DNA of 15,097 nucleotides. Origin: DATDPY01 sp964395765 (GTDB lineage: Bacteria > Bacteroidota > Bacteroidia > Cytophagales > Cyclobacteriaceae). The DNA is taken from assembly GCA_964395765.1 (NCBI GenBank), contig CAYNCU010000097.1, forward strand, positions 1 to 15,097. The letters are read 5' to 3'. The translations under genes were made by a program, and so were the position numbers. Below are positions 8,601 through 15,097 of this stretch, piece after piece; positions within the stretch are counted from its first letter, which is position 1, and each line of letters opens with the position of its first letter. The notes under the pieces are model-generated. The model had not been told where the DNA came from. It did not search any database and saw nothing but the letters and a program-made list of their open reading frames with translations.

Positions 8601-8873
8601 ATGGAATCAATAAAGAAAGAAGGCGACCTTTATATTAAAACCTCTTTTCAGGACAATAAATTTATATTTATTATTACTGATACCGGGGAGGGCATCTTAC
8701 CTGAAGTCAGGAAAAAATTATTTCTTGCCCCTGTTTCAACGAAGGAGAATCATCACGGCAATGGATTATATTATATAAAAAAGATTATCGGATCCATGGG
8801 TGGGGAGGTGCACATAAGAAGCCAACTCAATAAAGGGACGGAGGTTATTATTGAAATACCTGCTGTATTATAA
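5634..8873 (+). CDS. TPR-GAF-PAS membrane sensor with HATPase domain, lacking a visible H-box
   Basis: A 1079-residue sensor of the histidine kinase type. Residues 1-20 are a signal peptide (cleavage after AYA). Residues 25-345 are helical TPR-like repeats, expected outside the cytoplasm. One membrane segment spans 354-376, followed by a charged coiled coil (about 385-425). A GAF-like domain covers about 440-582 (FLGMIFVERH, then SWTEPDFEILEE), a degenerate PAS-like segment 595-720, and a PAS domain 725-825 (GLIVTDEKGKILMAN, then ISGYSAEEL). The C-terminus is an HATPase domain: N-box LILNSMESI (Asn988), DTGEGI (Asp1016), HHGNGL (1040-1045) and a GTEVIIEIP end. The stretch 827-936, where the phospho-accepting helix should be, contains no histidine; the nearest after it, His939 and His962, lie in the entry to the ATPase domain. 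The gene converges on an Hpt gene with four bases between the stops, suggesting they work together. The ligand is unknown. Confidence 0.88.
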   Translation: MKFLKIFILFGSICLSSAYAQVELDSLNNLINAKKGSEKVKIINEIARIYVDKDLFIAERLSEEAFHLAENINDNHGKADAAASLGLINYLKGQFNQAEYYCRIAKEIAFILKNENLERDVNTTLALVYEEQGKNKNSLELFTRNAIIDRKLADSLRLAVDYQNIADIKFNLDTTSEALYYYRLAEKIYEEKNIRDRLVKVYDHIGKIYLEKNLDSAQIFFSKSFNIYNELQGLNGYYDIFWNLSDFFMRKSLPDSSLHYLQLGRVKAEQEGNNNMLLKSYQLLSGVFEKTGQYSDAYNFQKKYSFLKDSIDTVGYQASVNDHIHKLENENKEQTLELLRKEAQLKNGQWLTEDIVYYLLFGGVFLVAFIFIAFFARYRLYKKSIASTDKLKQDIVTLTTELTKKDSLISEIKKRENRLIQKNRVLGSFVNPYRIREPEKPNTLSQELKSFLSAIKADVAGLMLYNEFRQFVILGEYNLKEEKFSKDAVLTNNFYPLYFEAIKTENMIVSDDCRTDPRYAEFLENRFNSEVKVRRVDFPVKIEQKFLGMIFVERHNSNQSWTEPDFEILEEKSDLFIPILVKGIQDRYRNEECHTYDLIAIQSVFRDFQALILEKSENGYIYRSFPEKVEFPQFHLENLSSNNWFNFIDISLKENLEGFYQSLKPGEYSGEDQSMSYNIFDPEVNTLQVKEIIRSVADIDNEKRIKSVIYFELSVDTVNDLRTQANSFKAVIASLMHGLIVTDEKGKILMANPISGQISGYSAEELNSMTLPSLMEKSIEIFGKNTSAKKPQLVTLKKKSGDSIPCNLLFNKFQIKNKKYYSIEFYVRGYKNLASETLSNKLKTQKSNSNLFNDKPFLIYLTRFYIFLFKKDVADEIKILDDLEKQLTNDPGPDDSAVDFDRVREAVEAASGALIDPTTQYDLPTINGMLKPGLIQEYHVDYGINFIGDKLNTINKGRVIFHREAGYNRTLRCDLALLIFSAYHLILNSMESIKKEGDLYIKTSFQDNKFIFIITDTGEGILPEVRKKLFLAPVSTKENHHGNGLYYIKKIIGSMGGEVHIRSQLNKGTEVIIEIPAVL

Positions 8874-8877
8874 TCGG

Positions 8878-9234
8878 TTATCCGAGAGAAGCCAGGAATT
8901 CCTTTAATTCGGCAATTGCATTATTGCAAGTATCATACACTTGTTTTACCAAGGCGGGAAGGGTCCCCTTGTCATTATCGTCTCCTGCCATGTTTTCAAT
9001 TTTTCTTATCGTATCATGAAGCGATTCAATTCCCATAAACATTAAAGAAGTCTTGAATTTATGAGCAAGCTCTCCCACCTGTTTCCACTCGCTGTTTTTG
9101 GCATGCATGACCATTTTTTCTGTAATTCCCGGCGCATCTCTTAAAAATGTTTCAATCATTTCACGCATGAACTGATGATCCCCATCACTAAGGGAGGTCA
9201 TATAATTCATATCAATAAACCGGCCTTTATACAT
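8878..9234 (-). CDS. Stand-alone Hpt (histidine phosphotransfer) protein
   Basis: A 118-residue soluble protein made of a single Hpt four-helix domain. Such proteins receive a phosphate on a histidine and relay it to or from receiver domains. The core motif ELAHKFKTSLMFMG (55-68) matches the Hpt signature: His58 is the phosphorylated residue, Lys61 the conserved partner, and the small or hydrophobic residues that follow keep the usual spacing. The N-terminal MREMIETFLRDAP resembles the helix preceding the motif in other Hpt domains. It starts one base after the stop of the sigma-54 regulator gene, so the two are almost certainly co-transcribed and translationally coupled. ATG codons also occur at residues 9 and 12, but the first gives the tight junction. 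Its likely partners are the regulator upstream and the H-box-less sensor that converges on it. Confidence 0.9.
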   Translation of the reverse strand: MYKGRFIDMNYMTSLSDGDHQFMREMIETFLRDAPGITEKMVMHAKNSEWKQVGELAHKFKTSLMFMGIESLHDTIRKIENMAGDDNDKGTLPALVKQVYDTCNNAIAELKEFLASLG

Positions 9235-9235
9235 T

Positions 9236-10600
9236 TCAGCTTAACTTGTTTTCTTCCATTTCCTTAATATACCTGTAAATCGTGGATTTGCCAACATCGA
9301 GTTTCTCGGCAACCAGTAGAACATCATTCCCATATTTATTAAGAAAATATTTCACTATTTTAAATGTATATTCTTTTAACGTCATTTCACCGGACATTAT
9401 GTTTTCTTCATTACTCAGGTCGGAAAAATTAATATCCTTCGGTTGAATTTCATTTTCGCCTGACATAACCGCACTTAATTCAACCACTGATTTTAACTCC
9501 CGCACATTACCAGGGTAAGCATATTTCAGTAATTTATCCTGGGCTTCAGCAGATAATACTTTTTTCGGAATATTATTTTCCCTGCAGAAGTTATCCAGAA
9601 AATATTTTGACAGGATCAGTATATCCTTTCCCCTTTCCCTGAGGGGTGGGATTTTTATGGGTAATCCCAATAAGCGATAATATAGATCTTCACGGAATTG
9701 GCCGCGTTTTACTTCCTTAACCAGGTCCTTATGAGTAGCAATAATAATTCTGGCTTTAACCGGTACGGTTGTGTTTCCACCAATTCTCGAAAGTTCTCTT
9801 TCCTGAATTACCCTTAAAAGTTTAGCCTGTAAATTCAGTTCCATTTCGCCGATCTCATCAAGAAAAATGGTACCTTCCTCCGCTTCTTCGAATTTTCCGA
9901 TCCTGCGAGTCAGGGCACCGGTAAAAGCACCTTTTTCATGGCCGAACAACTCGCTTTCGGTAAGCTCCCGGGGAATGGCAGCAATATTGACAGGTACAAA
10001 AGGTTTATTTTTTTTATCAGAATTATAATGAATAGCCTTGGCGACCAACTCCTTTCCGGTACCTGTCTCCCCGGTAATGGAGACAATAATATTGGTTTGA
10101 ATCGCCTTTTGCATTAATCCGAAAATATCCTTGATAGCCGGGGAATTACCGATAATACTGTTCCCAAATTCATATTTTTCAGAGATTTCCTTCTTCAGAT
10201 GATCGATCTCCTTGACCAGCAGGACATTCTTTTTGGCGTTATTGATACTGTTAAAAAGTCGGTCTTTAGTCTCTTCATCCTTAATAATATAATCGTAGGC
10301 TCCGAGTTTCAGTAAACTTACAGCGGTTCCGATCTTTTCCTGGCCAGAAATGATAATTACATTTATGGAGGGGTCCCTTTCTTTTATGGTTTTCAATAAT
10401 TCCTCCCCTTTAATATCCGGTAAAGTATAATCAAGGGTTACGATGGAGGGTTGTTCATCAATATGTTCAAGAAAGGATTTGCCATTTGAAAATATTTTTA
10501 TTTCATGGTCAGGATTGAGCCCGATTACGTAGTTAAGAAACTTCTGATAGGCGGGATCGTCTTCAACAATAAATATTTTTACAAGGTTATCCGTCAACAT
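9236..10600 (-). CDS. NtrC-type sigma-54-dependent response regulator
   Basis: A 454-residue cytoplasmic response regulator that should activate RNA polymerase carrying sigma-54 after phosphorylation. The receiver domain (about 7-122) has the acidic pair in IVEDD, the phospho-acceptor Asp57 (LDYTLPD), Ser85 in the switch position and Lys107. The AAA+ domain (about 147-378) has Walker A GETGTGKE (177-184), the sigma-54-contacting GAFTGA loop (224-229), Walker B GTIFLDEIG (243-251), FREDLYYRL with the arginine-finger region (302-310) and YPGNVREL (362-369). A Fis-like helix-turn-helix closes the protein (about 425-446, VAEKLDVGKSTIYRYI). All key residues are present, so it should be fully active. 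It is followed one base later by the hpt gene and diverges from the EEP gene at 10685. I see no convincing -24/-12 sigma-54 promoter upstream of it, so its targets may lie elsewhere. Confidence 0.95.
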   Translation of the reverse strand: MLTDNLVKIFIVEDDPAYQKFLNYVIGLNPDHEIKIFSNGKSFLEHIDEQPSIVTLDYTLPDIKGEELLKTIKERDPSINVIIISGQEKIGTAVSLLKLGAYDYIIKDEETKDRLFNSINNAKKNVLLVKEIDHLKKEISEKYEFGNSIIGNSPAIKDIFGLMQKAIQTNIIVSITGETGTGKELVAKAIHYNSDKKNKPFVPVNIAAIPRELTESELFGHEKGAFTGALTRRIGKFEEAEEGTIFLDEIGEMELNLQAKLLRVIQERELSRIGGNTTVPVKARIIIATHKDLVKEVKRGQFREDLYYRLLGLPIKIPPLRERGKDILILSKYFLDNFCRENNIPKKVLSAEAQDKLLKYAYPGNVRELKSVVELSAVMSGENEIQPKDINFSDLSNEENIMSGEMTLKEYTFKIVKYFLNKYGNDVLLVAEKLDVGKSTIYRYIKEMEENKLS

Positions 10601-10625
10601 AGATTATAAATATATAATTTCATGC

Positions 10626-10678
10626 AACTTTTAAAAAACGGATAGGATGTCAATAATTATCCCGAATATATAAAAGTT
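10626..10678. promoter_or_regulatory. Nested inverted repeats in the divergent regulator/EEP intergenic region
   Basis: In the 84 bases between the divergent starts at 10600 and 10685, AACTTTTA (10626-10633) is matched by TAAAAGTT (10671-10678), and inside it GGATA (10640-10644) by TATCC (10658-10662). The two pairs are centred within one base of each other. This could be a regulator site serving both genes or a hairpin in the EEP leader. The low GC content makes chance matches easier, so confidence is modest. Confidence 0.3.
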
Positions 10679-10684
10679 AGCAGA

Positions 10685-11707
10685 ATGAAATATTTTATCA
10701 GGGCAATATTTATACTTTTTGCGGTTCTTATTTTGTCCTTTATCTTTTTTTATTTTTGGGCCGGATCGCCATTTTACCCCAAATCTGAATATTATAAAGT
10801 TTCGGAATTTGATAATAAGATTAAGATTCCCGGGGATACATTTTCTATTATGACCTATAATATCGGGTACTTATCAGGAATTGATAATAATCTGCCGACA
10901 ATAACTCCCTTCGACACCACCTATGTACATTTAAAGAAGGCAATTCAGGTTCTAAAAACAATAAATCCTGACTTTATAGGTTTCCAGGAAATTGATTTTT
11001 ATTCTCATCGGTCCCATTACATGAACCAATTCGATTCGATTGGGCGTTCTGCAGGGTTTTACAATGGAGCCATGGCGGTCAATTGGGACAGGAAATATGT
11101 CCCTTTTCCGTATTGGCCACCTTCTGTACAATTCGGGAAATTATTATCAGGACAGGCGATCCTATCAAAATATAAAATTCTCGATAACACGGTAATTATC
11201 CTTCCTAAACCTGATTCGAATCCTTTTTATTACAATAAGTTTTATCTAGATCGCTTAATACAGACCGCTTCCGTTAAAATACCAGGGGGAAAACCCTTGT
11301 TAATCGTGAATGTACATTTTGAAGCTTTTGACAAAAATACCAGGGAAAACGACTCCGGCATTCTTATTCAATATCTGAAAAATATTCCCGCTGACCAGGT
11401 TTATTTATTGGTTGGAGATTTTAATTCCAGGCCTCCTTACAGGGGTGTAAGTGAAAATGATGAAACTACCATCCATGCAATTTTGGAATTTGGGTTAAAG
11501 CCGGCCATTGATGAGGAGGTTTATCAAACCGACCCCCGGGAATTTTACACTTTCAACAGTGAATCGCCGGTGGAGAAAATAGATTATATTTTTTATAACC
11601 CTGAGAAAATCGAAAAAATTAAAGCCTATGTCGTAAAACAGATGGGATCATTATCGGATCACCTGCCGTTATACATGAAATTTATATTTAAAAACCAAGG
11701 TGAATAG
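10685..11707 (+). CDS. Membrane-anchored endonuclease/exonuclease/phosphatase (EEP) family protein
   Basis: A 340-residue metal-dependent hydrolase of the EEP superfamily (relatives include exonuclease III, DNase I and inositol or sphingolipid phosphodiesterases). A single hydrophobic segment at about 6-26 acts as a signal anchor, so the catalytic domain should sit in the periplasm. The family catalytic set is complete: Asn59 in MTYNIG, Glu102 in GFQEID, His211 in NVHFE, Asp245 and Asn247 in VGDFNSRP, Asp300 in KIDYIFY, and the closing Asp325-His326 pair in SDHLPL. The substrate cannot be predicted: nucleic acid, phospholipid head group or another phosphodiester are all possible, and the periplasmic location makes DNA repair unlikely. 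It is the first of three same-strand genes; the next begins 42 bases after its stop. Confidence 0.9.
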   Translation: MKYFIRAIFILFAVLILSFIFFYFWAGSPFYPKSEYYKVSEFDNKIKIPGDTFSIMTYNIGYLSGIDNNLPTITPFDTTYVHLKKAIQVLKTINPDFIGFQEIDFYSHRSHYMNQFDSIGRSAGFYNGAMAVNWDRKYVPFPYWPPSVQFGKLLSGQAILSKYKILDNTVIILPKPDSNPFYYNKFYLDRLIQTASVKIPGGKPLLIVNVHFEAFDKNTRENDSGILIQYLKNIPADQVYLLVGDFNSRPPYRGVSENDETTIHAILEFGLKPAIDEEVYQTDPREFYTFNSESPVEKIDYIFYNPEKIEKIKAYVVKQMGSLSDHLPLYMKFIFKNQGE

Positions 11708-11749
11708 GATGATTTTTTTTAATTTTCAGCAATAATAAACTTTTTGCCA

Positions 11750-12238
11750 ATGATCAAGTATTTTGAAAAACTCCGGGAAGATGAGATCCGGTTAATGTAC
11801 AGGGCTCCTCTGCTGGTGGCCATTCTTATAGCCGGGGCTGATAATAAAATTGATGAGAAAGAATTAAAAGAGGCTGTATCTTTATTTAAGTTAAAACAGA
11901 TCAAGGCCAGGAACCTTTTGATCGATTACTACAAGGAGGTCGGGGAAACTTTTGAGGCCGATCTTAAGGAAGAAATAGCCTCCCTGTCTTCATCGGCGGA
12001 AAAAAGAAACCCTCAAATTGTAGACGAGTTAAGGCATTTAAACATCATCTTTCCAAAGCTTGACCGGACTTTTACCATTGAATTTTATGAAAGCATGAAG
12101 GAAATTGCGCAGAATGTTGCACATGCATCCGGCGGCCTCTTCGGGTATCTGACCGTCGGTTATGAAGAATCACGATACGTGGATCTTAATTTCATAAGAA
12201 ACCCGGCATCCTATAGAAAACCTCAAAATAAAAAATAA
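11750..12238 (+). CDS. Small TerB-like helical protein
   Basis: A 162-residue protein, predicted soluble and mostly helical. The N-terminal half has VAILIAGADNKIDEKELKEAV (residues about 22-42 by eye), close to the helix-acidic loop-helix block of TerB/DjlA-like domains, whose usual form is ADGxIdxxE. Here the glycine is replaced by asparagine. The C-terminal part, with HASGGLFGYLTVGYEESRYVD, looks conserved but I do not recognise it. TerB-like domains are linked to membrane stress and metal-binding scaffolds, yet the function in this family is unknown. I chose the ATG at 11750; an in-frame TTG two codons earlier is less likely. The gene lies between the EEP hydrolase and the rhomboid protease, 21 bases before the latter, so the three probably form one operon. 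Confidence 0.7.
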   Translation: MIKYFEKLREDEIRLMYRAPLLVAILIAGADNKIDEKELKEAVSLFKLKQIKARNLLIDYYKEVGETFEADLKEEIASLSSSAEKRNPQIVDELRHLNIIFPKLDRTFTIEFYESMKEIAQNVAHASGGLFGYLTVGYEESRYVDLNFIRNPASYRKPQNKK

Positions 12239-12259
12239 TTTTTTCGCGGAAAAATAATT

Positions 12260-12817
12260 ATGCATTTCGGTAAAAGTTATGTAATACCGGTAAGATTTGT
12301 CTTATTGATGTGGGTTTTCTATTTCTTAAGCCTTCTTACACCTTTTAACTTTTATGCACTCGGAATTTATCCAAGAACTTTTCATGGACTGATTGGCATA
12401 TTATTCGCCCCCTTGATTCATGGAAGCCTGCTTCATATCCTTTCCAATACCTTTCCCATGTTATTTCTTGGCATTATCTTATTCCTGTTTTATGATCTTA
12501 TTGCCGAAAAGGTATTTTACCAGGGGTATTTATATACCAATATATTAGTCTGGATATTTGCCCGTCCTGCGTATCACATTGGTGCAAGCGGGTTAATTTA
12601 TTGCATTGCATCTTTTCTTATCTTTTTCGGTTTTTTCAGAAATGACCTTAAATCAATTATTATTTCGCTTCTTATCATCCTGTTATACGGAGGCCTGGTA
12701 TATGGAATTTTACCTGCACAACCGGGAGTATCCTGGGAATCTCATTTGATGGGAGGGGTGGTCGGCTTTATCCTCGCTTCGGCCCTGGCGAAGACCGGAA
12801 TCGTCAGTAGTACTTGA
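12260..12817 (+). CDS. Rhomboid family intramembrane serine protease
   Basis: A compact 185-residue rhomboid protease, about six membrane segments and no extra soluble domain. Rhomboids cut membrane proteins inside or near the bilayer. The catalytic dyad is visible: Ser110 in HIGASGLIY and His162 in SWESHLMGG, followed by the glycine-rich GGVVGF helix. The supporting HGSLLHILSN block (54-63) gives His54, His59 and Asn63, which shape the oxyanion site in the family. All needed residues are present, so it should be active. The TPGVS-type loop before the last helix is short and typical of small bacterial rhomboids. It follows the TerB-like gene by 21 bases. Nothing in the sequence shows its substrate. 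Confidence 0.92.
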   Translation: MHFGKSYVIPVRFVLLMWVFYFLSLLTPFNFYALGIYPRTFHGLIGILFAPLIHGSLLHILSNTFPMLFLGIILFLFYDLIAEKVFYQGYLYTNILVWIFARPAYHIGASGLIYCIASFLIFFGFFRNDLKSIIISLLIILLYGGLVYGILPAQPGVSWESHLMGGVVGFILASALAKTGIVSST

Positions 12818-13007
12818 GATATCATGGTAGGGAAGAAAGGAGGCGAATGTGAGTAACACCCCGATGGAAGCCAGGGAGAAAGACTAAACACTCATGGGAC
12901 AACACTCAATATTCAATAAATTGGTCTCCCAATCTTTGAAAATTGTGCATTGATAGTAAAGTGTTTATATTCTTATTCTAATTACATTAGAAAAACCATA
13001 CAATCAA
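12818..13007. other. Convergent intergenic region between the rhomboid gene and hisB
   Basis: A 190-base gap where transcription from both sides should end. It holds a purine-rich stretch (about 12825-12885), two copies of AACACTCA 14 bases apart (12887-12894 and 12901-12908) and a short ATTGG-TCTC-CCAAT hairpin (12920-12933). The hairpin is too weak to call as an intrinsic terminator. No gene is visible. Confidence 0.4.
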
Positions 13008-14105
13008 TCACAAAATTCCTTTCGTAGAGGGAAGTGCATTCCTGTCCGATTCATTGATTTTAACTGCCATTTTTATGGACTTGGCAAATGCCTTGAAAAC
13101 GGATTCAATTTTATGATGTTCGTTATCTCCTTCTGACTTGATATTCAGGTTGCATTTGGCATTATCGGAAAACGATTTAAAAAAGTGGAAGAATAATTCT
13201 GTTGGGAAGTCGCCGACTTTATCCCTTTTGAATTCAACGTTCCATACCAGCCAGGGTCGGCCGCCAAAATCCACAGCGACCTGTGCCAGGGAATCATCCA
13301 TCGGTAACAAGAAACCATACCGGTTAATACCCCGCTTATTTTCCAGGCATTTTTCAAAAGCCTGCCCAAGGGCGATGGCCGTATCTTCAACCGTATGATG
13401 TTCGTCCACCTTCAGGTCCCCTTTCACCTCAATAGACAGATCACATCCGCCGTGCCTGCCCACCTGTTCAAGCATATGATCGAAAAAGCCTACCCCGGTA
13501 TTTATATTAGTAATGCCGGATCCATCGATATTTAATTCAACCGATATTTCCGTTTCCTTGGTTTTCCTCAATACAGAGGATTTTCTGGGGTTCCTGGTAA
13601 AATAACTTTCTATAACTCTCCAATCCGTTGTACTGAATTCTGCATAATCATTCTGTTGTTCGGAGAAGTAAATAGCCTTAGCACCGATTTTTTCAGCCAG
13701 TTGTACGTCGGTAATCCTGTCACCGATTACAAAGGAATCTTTAATATCATAATCTCCGTTCAAATACCCTAGCACCATCCCCGGCTGAGGTTTACGATCC
13801 GGTGAATTGTCTTCCGGAAAAGATTTATCAATATGGACTGCCTTAAACTCAATGCCTTCTCCCCGGAAAATTTCCATCATTTTATTATGAATAGGCCAGA
13901 AGGTATTTTCAGGAAATGTAGCCGTACCCAGTCCGTCCTGGTTAGTGACCATAACCAATTCAAAACCCGTATATTCAAGAATATTTTTTAAACTTGAAAT
14001 CACGAATGGTTTGAATATAAATTTATCCCAACGATCAACCTGGAAATCATCAGCCGGGTCATCGATAAGAGTACCGTCACGGTCAAGAAACAGAATTTTT
14101 TTCAT
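13008..14105 (-). CDS. hisB: Bifunctional histidinol-phosphatase / imidazoleglycerol-phosphate dehydratase
   Basis: A 365-residue fusion enzyme covering two steps of histidine biosynthesis in the cytoplasm. The N-terminal HAD phosphatase (about 1-165) removes phosphate from histidinol phosphate: FLDRDGTL has nucleophile Asp8 and acid Asp10, VTNQDG follows, and GDRITDV carries the late metal-binding acid. The C-terminal imidazoleglycerol-phosphate dehydratase (about 170-365) has GVGFFDHMLEQVGRHGG, DEHHTVEDTAIALG and GDNEHHKIESVFKAFA, the two histidine-rich metal sites, and ends in LPSTKGIL as is usual. Length is close to that of the E. coli fusion. The ATG overlaps the hisC stop by four bases (ATGA), so the two genes are translationally coupled. 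No histidine leader peptide is visible here; the operon start lies beyond the right edge. Confidence 0.97.
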   Translation of the reverse strand: MKKILFLDRDGTLIDDPADDFQVDRWDKFIFKPFVISSLKNILEYTGFELVMVTNQDGLGTATFPENTFWPIHNKMMEIFRGEGIEFKAVHIDKSFPEDNSPDRKPQPGMVLGYLNGDYDIKDSFVIGDRITDVQLAEKIGAKAIYFSEQQNDYAEFSTTDWRVIESYFTRNPRKSSVLRKTKETEISVELNIDGSGITNINTGVGFFDHMLEQVGRHGGCDLSIEVKGDLKVDEHHTVEDTAIALGQAFEKCLENKRGINRYGFLLPMDDSLAQVAVDFGGRPWLVWNVEFKRDKVGDFPTELFFHFFKSFSDNAKCNLNIKSEGDNEHHKIESVFKAFAKSIKMAVKINESDRNALPSTKGIL

Positions 14106-15097
14106 TTTAGAGGTGACTGAAATTTATACAAGGATTCCATTAAGGATTTATTTTCTCCGGGGGTTCCAATTGTAATCCTGAGCGAATTTCCGCATTGTTC
14201 AACGTTTGAACGATCTCTCACAATGATAAGTTTTTCAAGTAAATATCTGAATACCCGGGCAGAATCCTTAAATTTCACCAGTAAAAAATTGGCATCCGAC
14301 GGAAATACCTTTTCTACCATTGTAAGCCGGTTCAGGCTTTTTTCAAGTTTATTCCGCTCGGAAATCACTTTTTTCACAAACTCGTCCTTCTTGTTTTTAT
14401 TTAACAATGCTTTTTCAGCCAACTGTTGTGTCGCCTGGTTTACATTATAAGGAGGCTTGATCTTATTCAGATAATAAATAATTTTCTCGTTGGCATAGGC
14501 AGCCCCAAGTCTTAGTCCCGCCATTCCCCAGGCTTTACTGAAAGTTTGCATTACGATTAGATTGGGGTATTTTTTAAAATAATTAAGATAGGTAGAGGTT
14601 GTGAAATCCGAATATGCCTCATCAATCAGAATGATGCCTTTGAATTTATTGATAAGTTTTAAAACCGATCTGCGATCCAATGTATTGCCTGTCGGATTGT
14701 TAGGTGTACACAGGAAAAGTATTTTTGGATGTTTCGCATTAGCTGCCAGAATGTTTTTCACATCGGGCTGAAAGTTTCCTATTAAAGGGATTTTAATTAC
14801 CTTGATCTCATTAATTTCTGCGCTTACTTCATACATTCCATAGGTAGGTGGGGTAACTATAATTTTGTCTTTACGAGGAATACAGAAAAGACGAATGATA
14901 AGGTCAATAATCTCATCGCTTCCATTGCCGAGAAATATATTCCGGGCCGGGATTTTTTTTTCAAGAGACAATAATTTTTTAACCCGATTTTGATAAGGGT
15001 CGGGGTAACGGTTAAAATTTTTGCCGGCAACCGAGCCGAAACTATTTTCATTGGCATCCAGGAAAATTCCACTACTCCCTTTATAATCATCCCTTGC
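14102..15097 (-). CDS. hisC: Histidinol-phosphate aminotransferase (5' end cut by window edge)
   Basis: A fold-type I PLP aminotransferase that makes histidinol phosphate from imidazole-acetol phosphate and glutamate. The reading frame stays open to the right edge, giving 331 visible residues. There is a TTG at 14971, but it is not the start: the codons upstream of it in the same frame encode LDANENSFG and NRYPDPYQ, hallmark HisC blocks, so the true start is outside the window. Downstream are FLGNGSDEIIDLI, CTPNNPTGN (PLP ring contact), IDEAYSDF and the PLP-binding TFSKAWGMAGLRLG, with the lysine codon at 14534-14536. Only a short N-terminal piece should be missing. It overlaps hisB by four bases. 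In related bacteria hisG and hisD usually precede hisC, so they may lie just to the right; that is inference. Confidence 0.97.
   Translation of the reverse strand, partial: ARDDYKGSSGIFLDANENSFGSVAGKNFNRYPDPYQNRVKKLLSLEKKIPARNIFLGNGSDEIIDLIIRLFCIPRKDKIIVTPPTYGMYEVSAEINEIKVIKIPLIGNFQPDVKNILAANAKHPKILFLCTPNNPTGNTLDRRSVLKLINKFKGIILIDEAYSDFTTSTYLNYFKKYPNLIVMQTFSKAWGMAGLRLGAAYANEKIIYYLNKIKPPYNVNQATQQLAEKALLNKNKKDEFVKKVISERNKLEKSLNRLTMVEKVFPSDANFLLVKFKDSARVFRYLLEKLIIVRDRSNVEQCGNSLRITIGTPGENKSLMESLYKFQSPLK

Noticed and set aside
8874..8885. TCGG-TTAT-CCGA hairpin at the junction of the convergent sensor and Hpt genes as a terminator
   Set aside because: The stem is only four base pairs, overlaps the Hpt stop codon region and has no U-tract on either strand.
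10618..10631. TTGCATG on the minus strand as a sigma-54 -12 element for the regulator gene
   Set aside because: No GG occurs at the matching -24 position.
12887..12908. Two AACACTCA copies as the start of a CRISPR or tandem repeat
   Set aside because: There are only two 8-base copies with a 6-base spacer, which is too little for an array.
13145..13398. Open frames on both strands inside hisB
   Set aside because: They lie within strongly conserved hisB coding sequence in other frames and encode nothing recognisable.
14971..14971. TTG at this position as the start of hisC
   Set aside because: The same frame continues upstream with clear HisC blocks (LDANENSFG, NRYPDPYQ), so the gene runs off the right edge.

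Overview
The window most likely comes from a Bacteroidota (Bacteroidetes) chromosome. The DNA is AT-rich, start codons lack clear Shine-Dalgarno sequences, and histidine biosynthesis uses a fused HisB (HAD phosphatase plus dehydratase) next to HisC. A TPR-type membrane sensor with GAF and PAS domains and a lipoprotein-type gamma-glutamyltranspeptidase fit the same group. Nothing in the sequence indicates phage, insertion sequences, CRISPR, rRNA or tRNA. This assignment is inferred from gene style, not from a marker gene.

Layout. (1) 1-2583, minus strand: a family 2 glycosyltransferase runs, with 9 bases between, into a gamma-glutamyltranspeptidase whose C-terminus is cut off by the left edge. 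(2) 2686-5321: an L-2-hydroxyglutarate oxidase gene (minus) diverges from an acetyl-CoA hydrolase/4-hydroxybutyrate CoA-transferase family gene (plus). A 9-bp perfect inverted repeat lies just upstream of the oxidase start. (3) 5322-5633: a gap of about 310 bases containing one richer, possibly structured segment. (4) 5634-10600: a signalling block. A 1079-residue TPR/GAF/PAS sensor with a histidine-kinase ATPase domain (plus) converges on a two-gene minus-strand unit, an NtrC-type sigma-54 activator followed one base later by a stand-alone Hpt phosphotransfer protein. (5) 10685-12817, plus strand: a membrane-anchored EEP-family hydrolase, a small TerB-like helical protein and a compact rhomboid protease. 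(6) 13008-15097, minus strand: hisC (5' end outside the window) and hisB, overlapping by 4 bases.

The most interesting part is the signalling block. The sensor keeps a recognisable ATPase domain but has no histidine in the stretch where the phospho-accepting helix should be. The Hpt protein encoded beside it has a complete His phosphotransfer motif. The regulator has a normal receiver domain and an intact GAFTGA loop. Together they suggest a split, CheA-like phosphorelay: the kinase ATPase phosphorylates a separate Hpt protein, which then passes the phosphate to the sigma-54 activator. This is inference from motifs and gene order. The other regions look like ordinary metabolic and housekeeping genes, with several candidate operator-like inverted repeats in the intergenic spaces.
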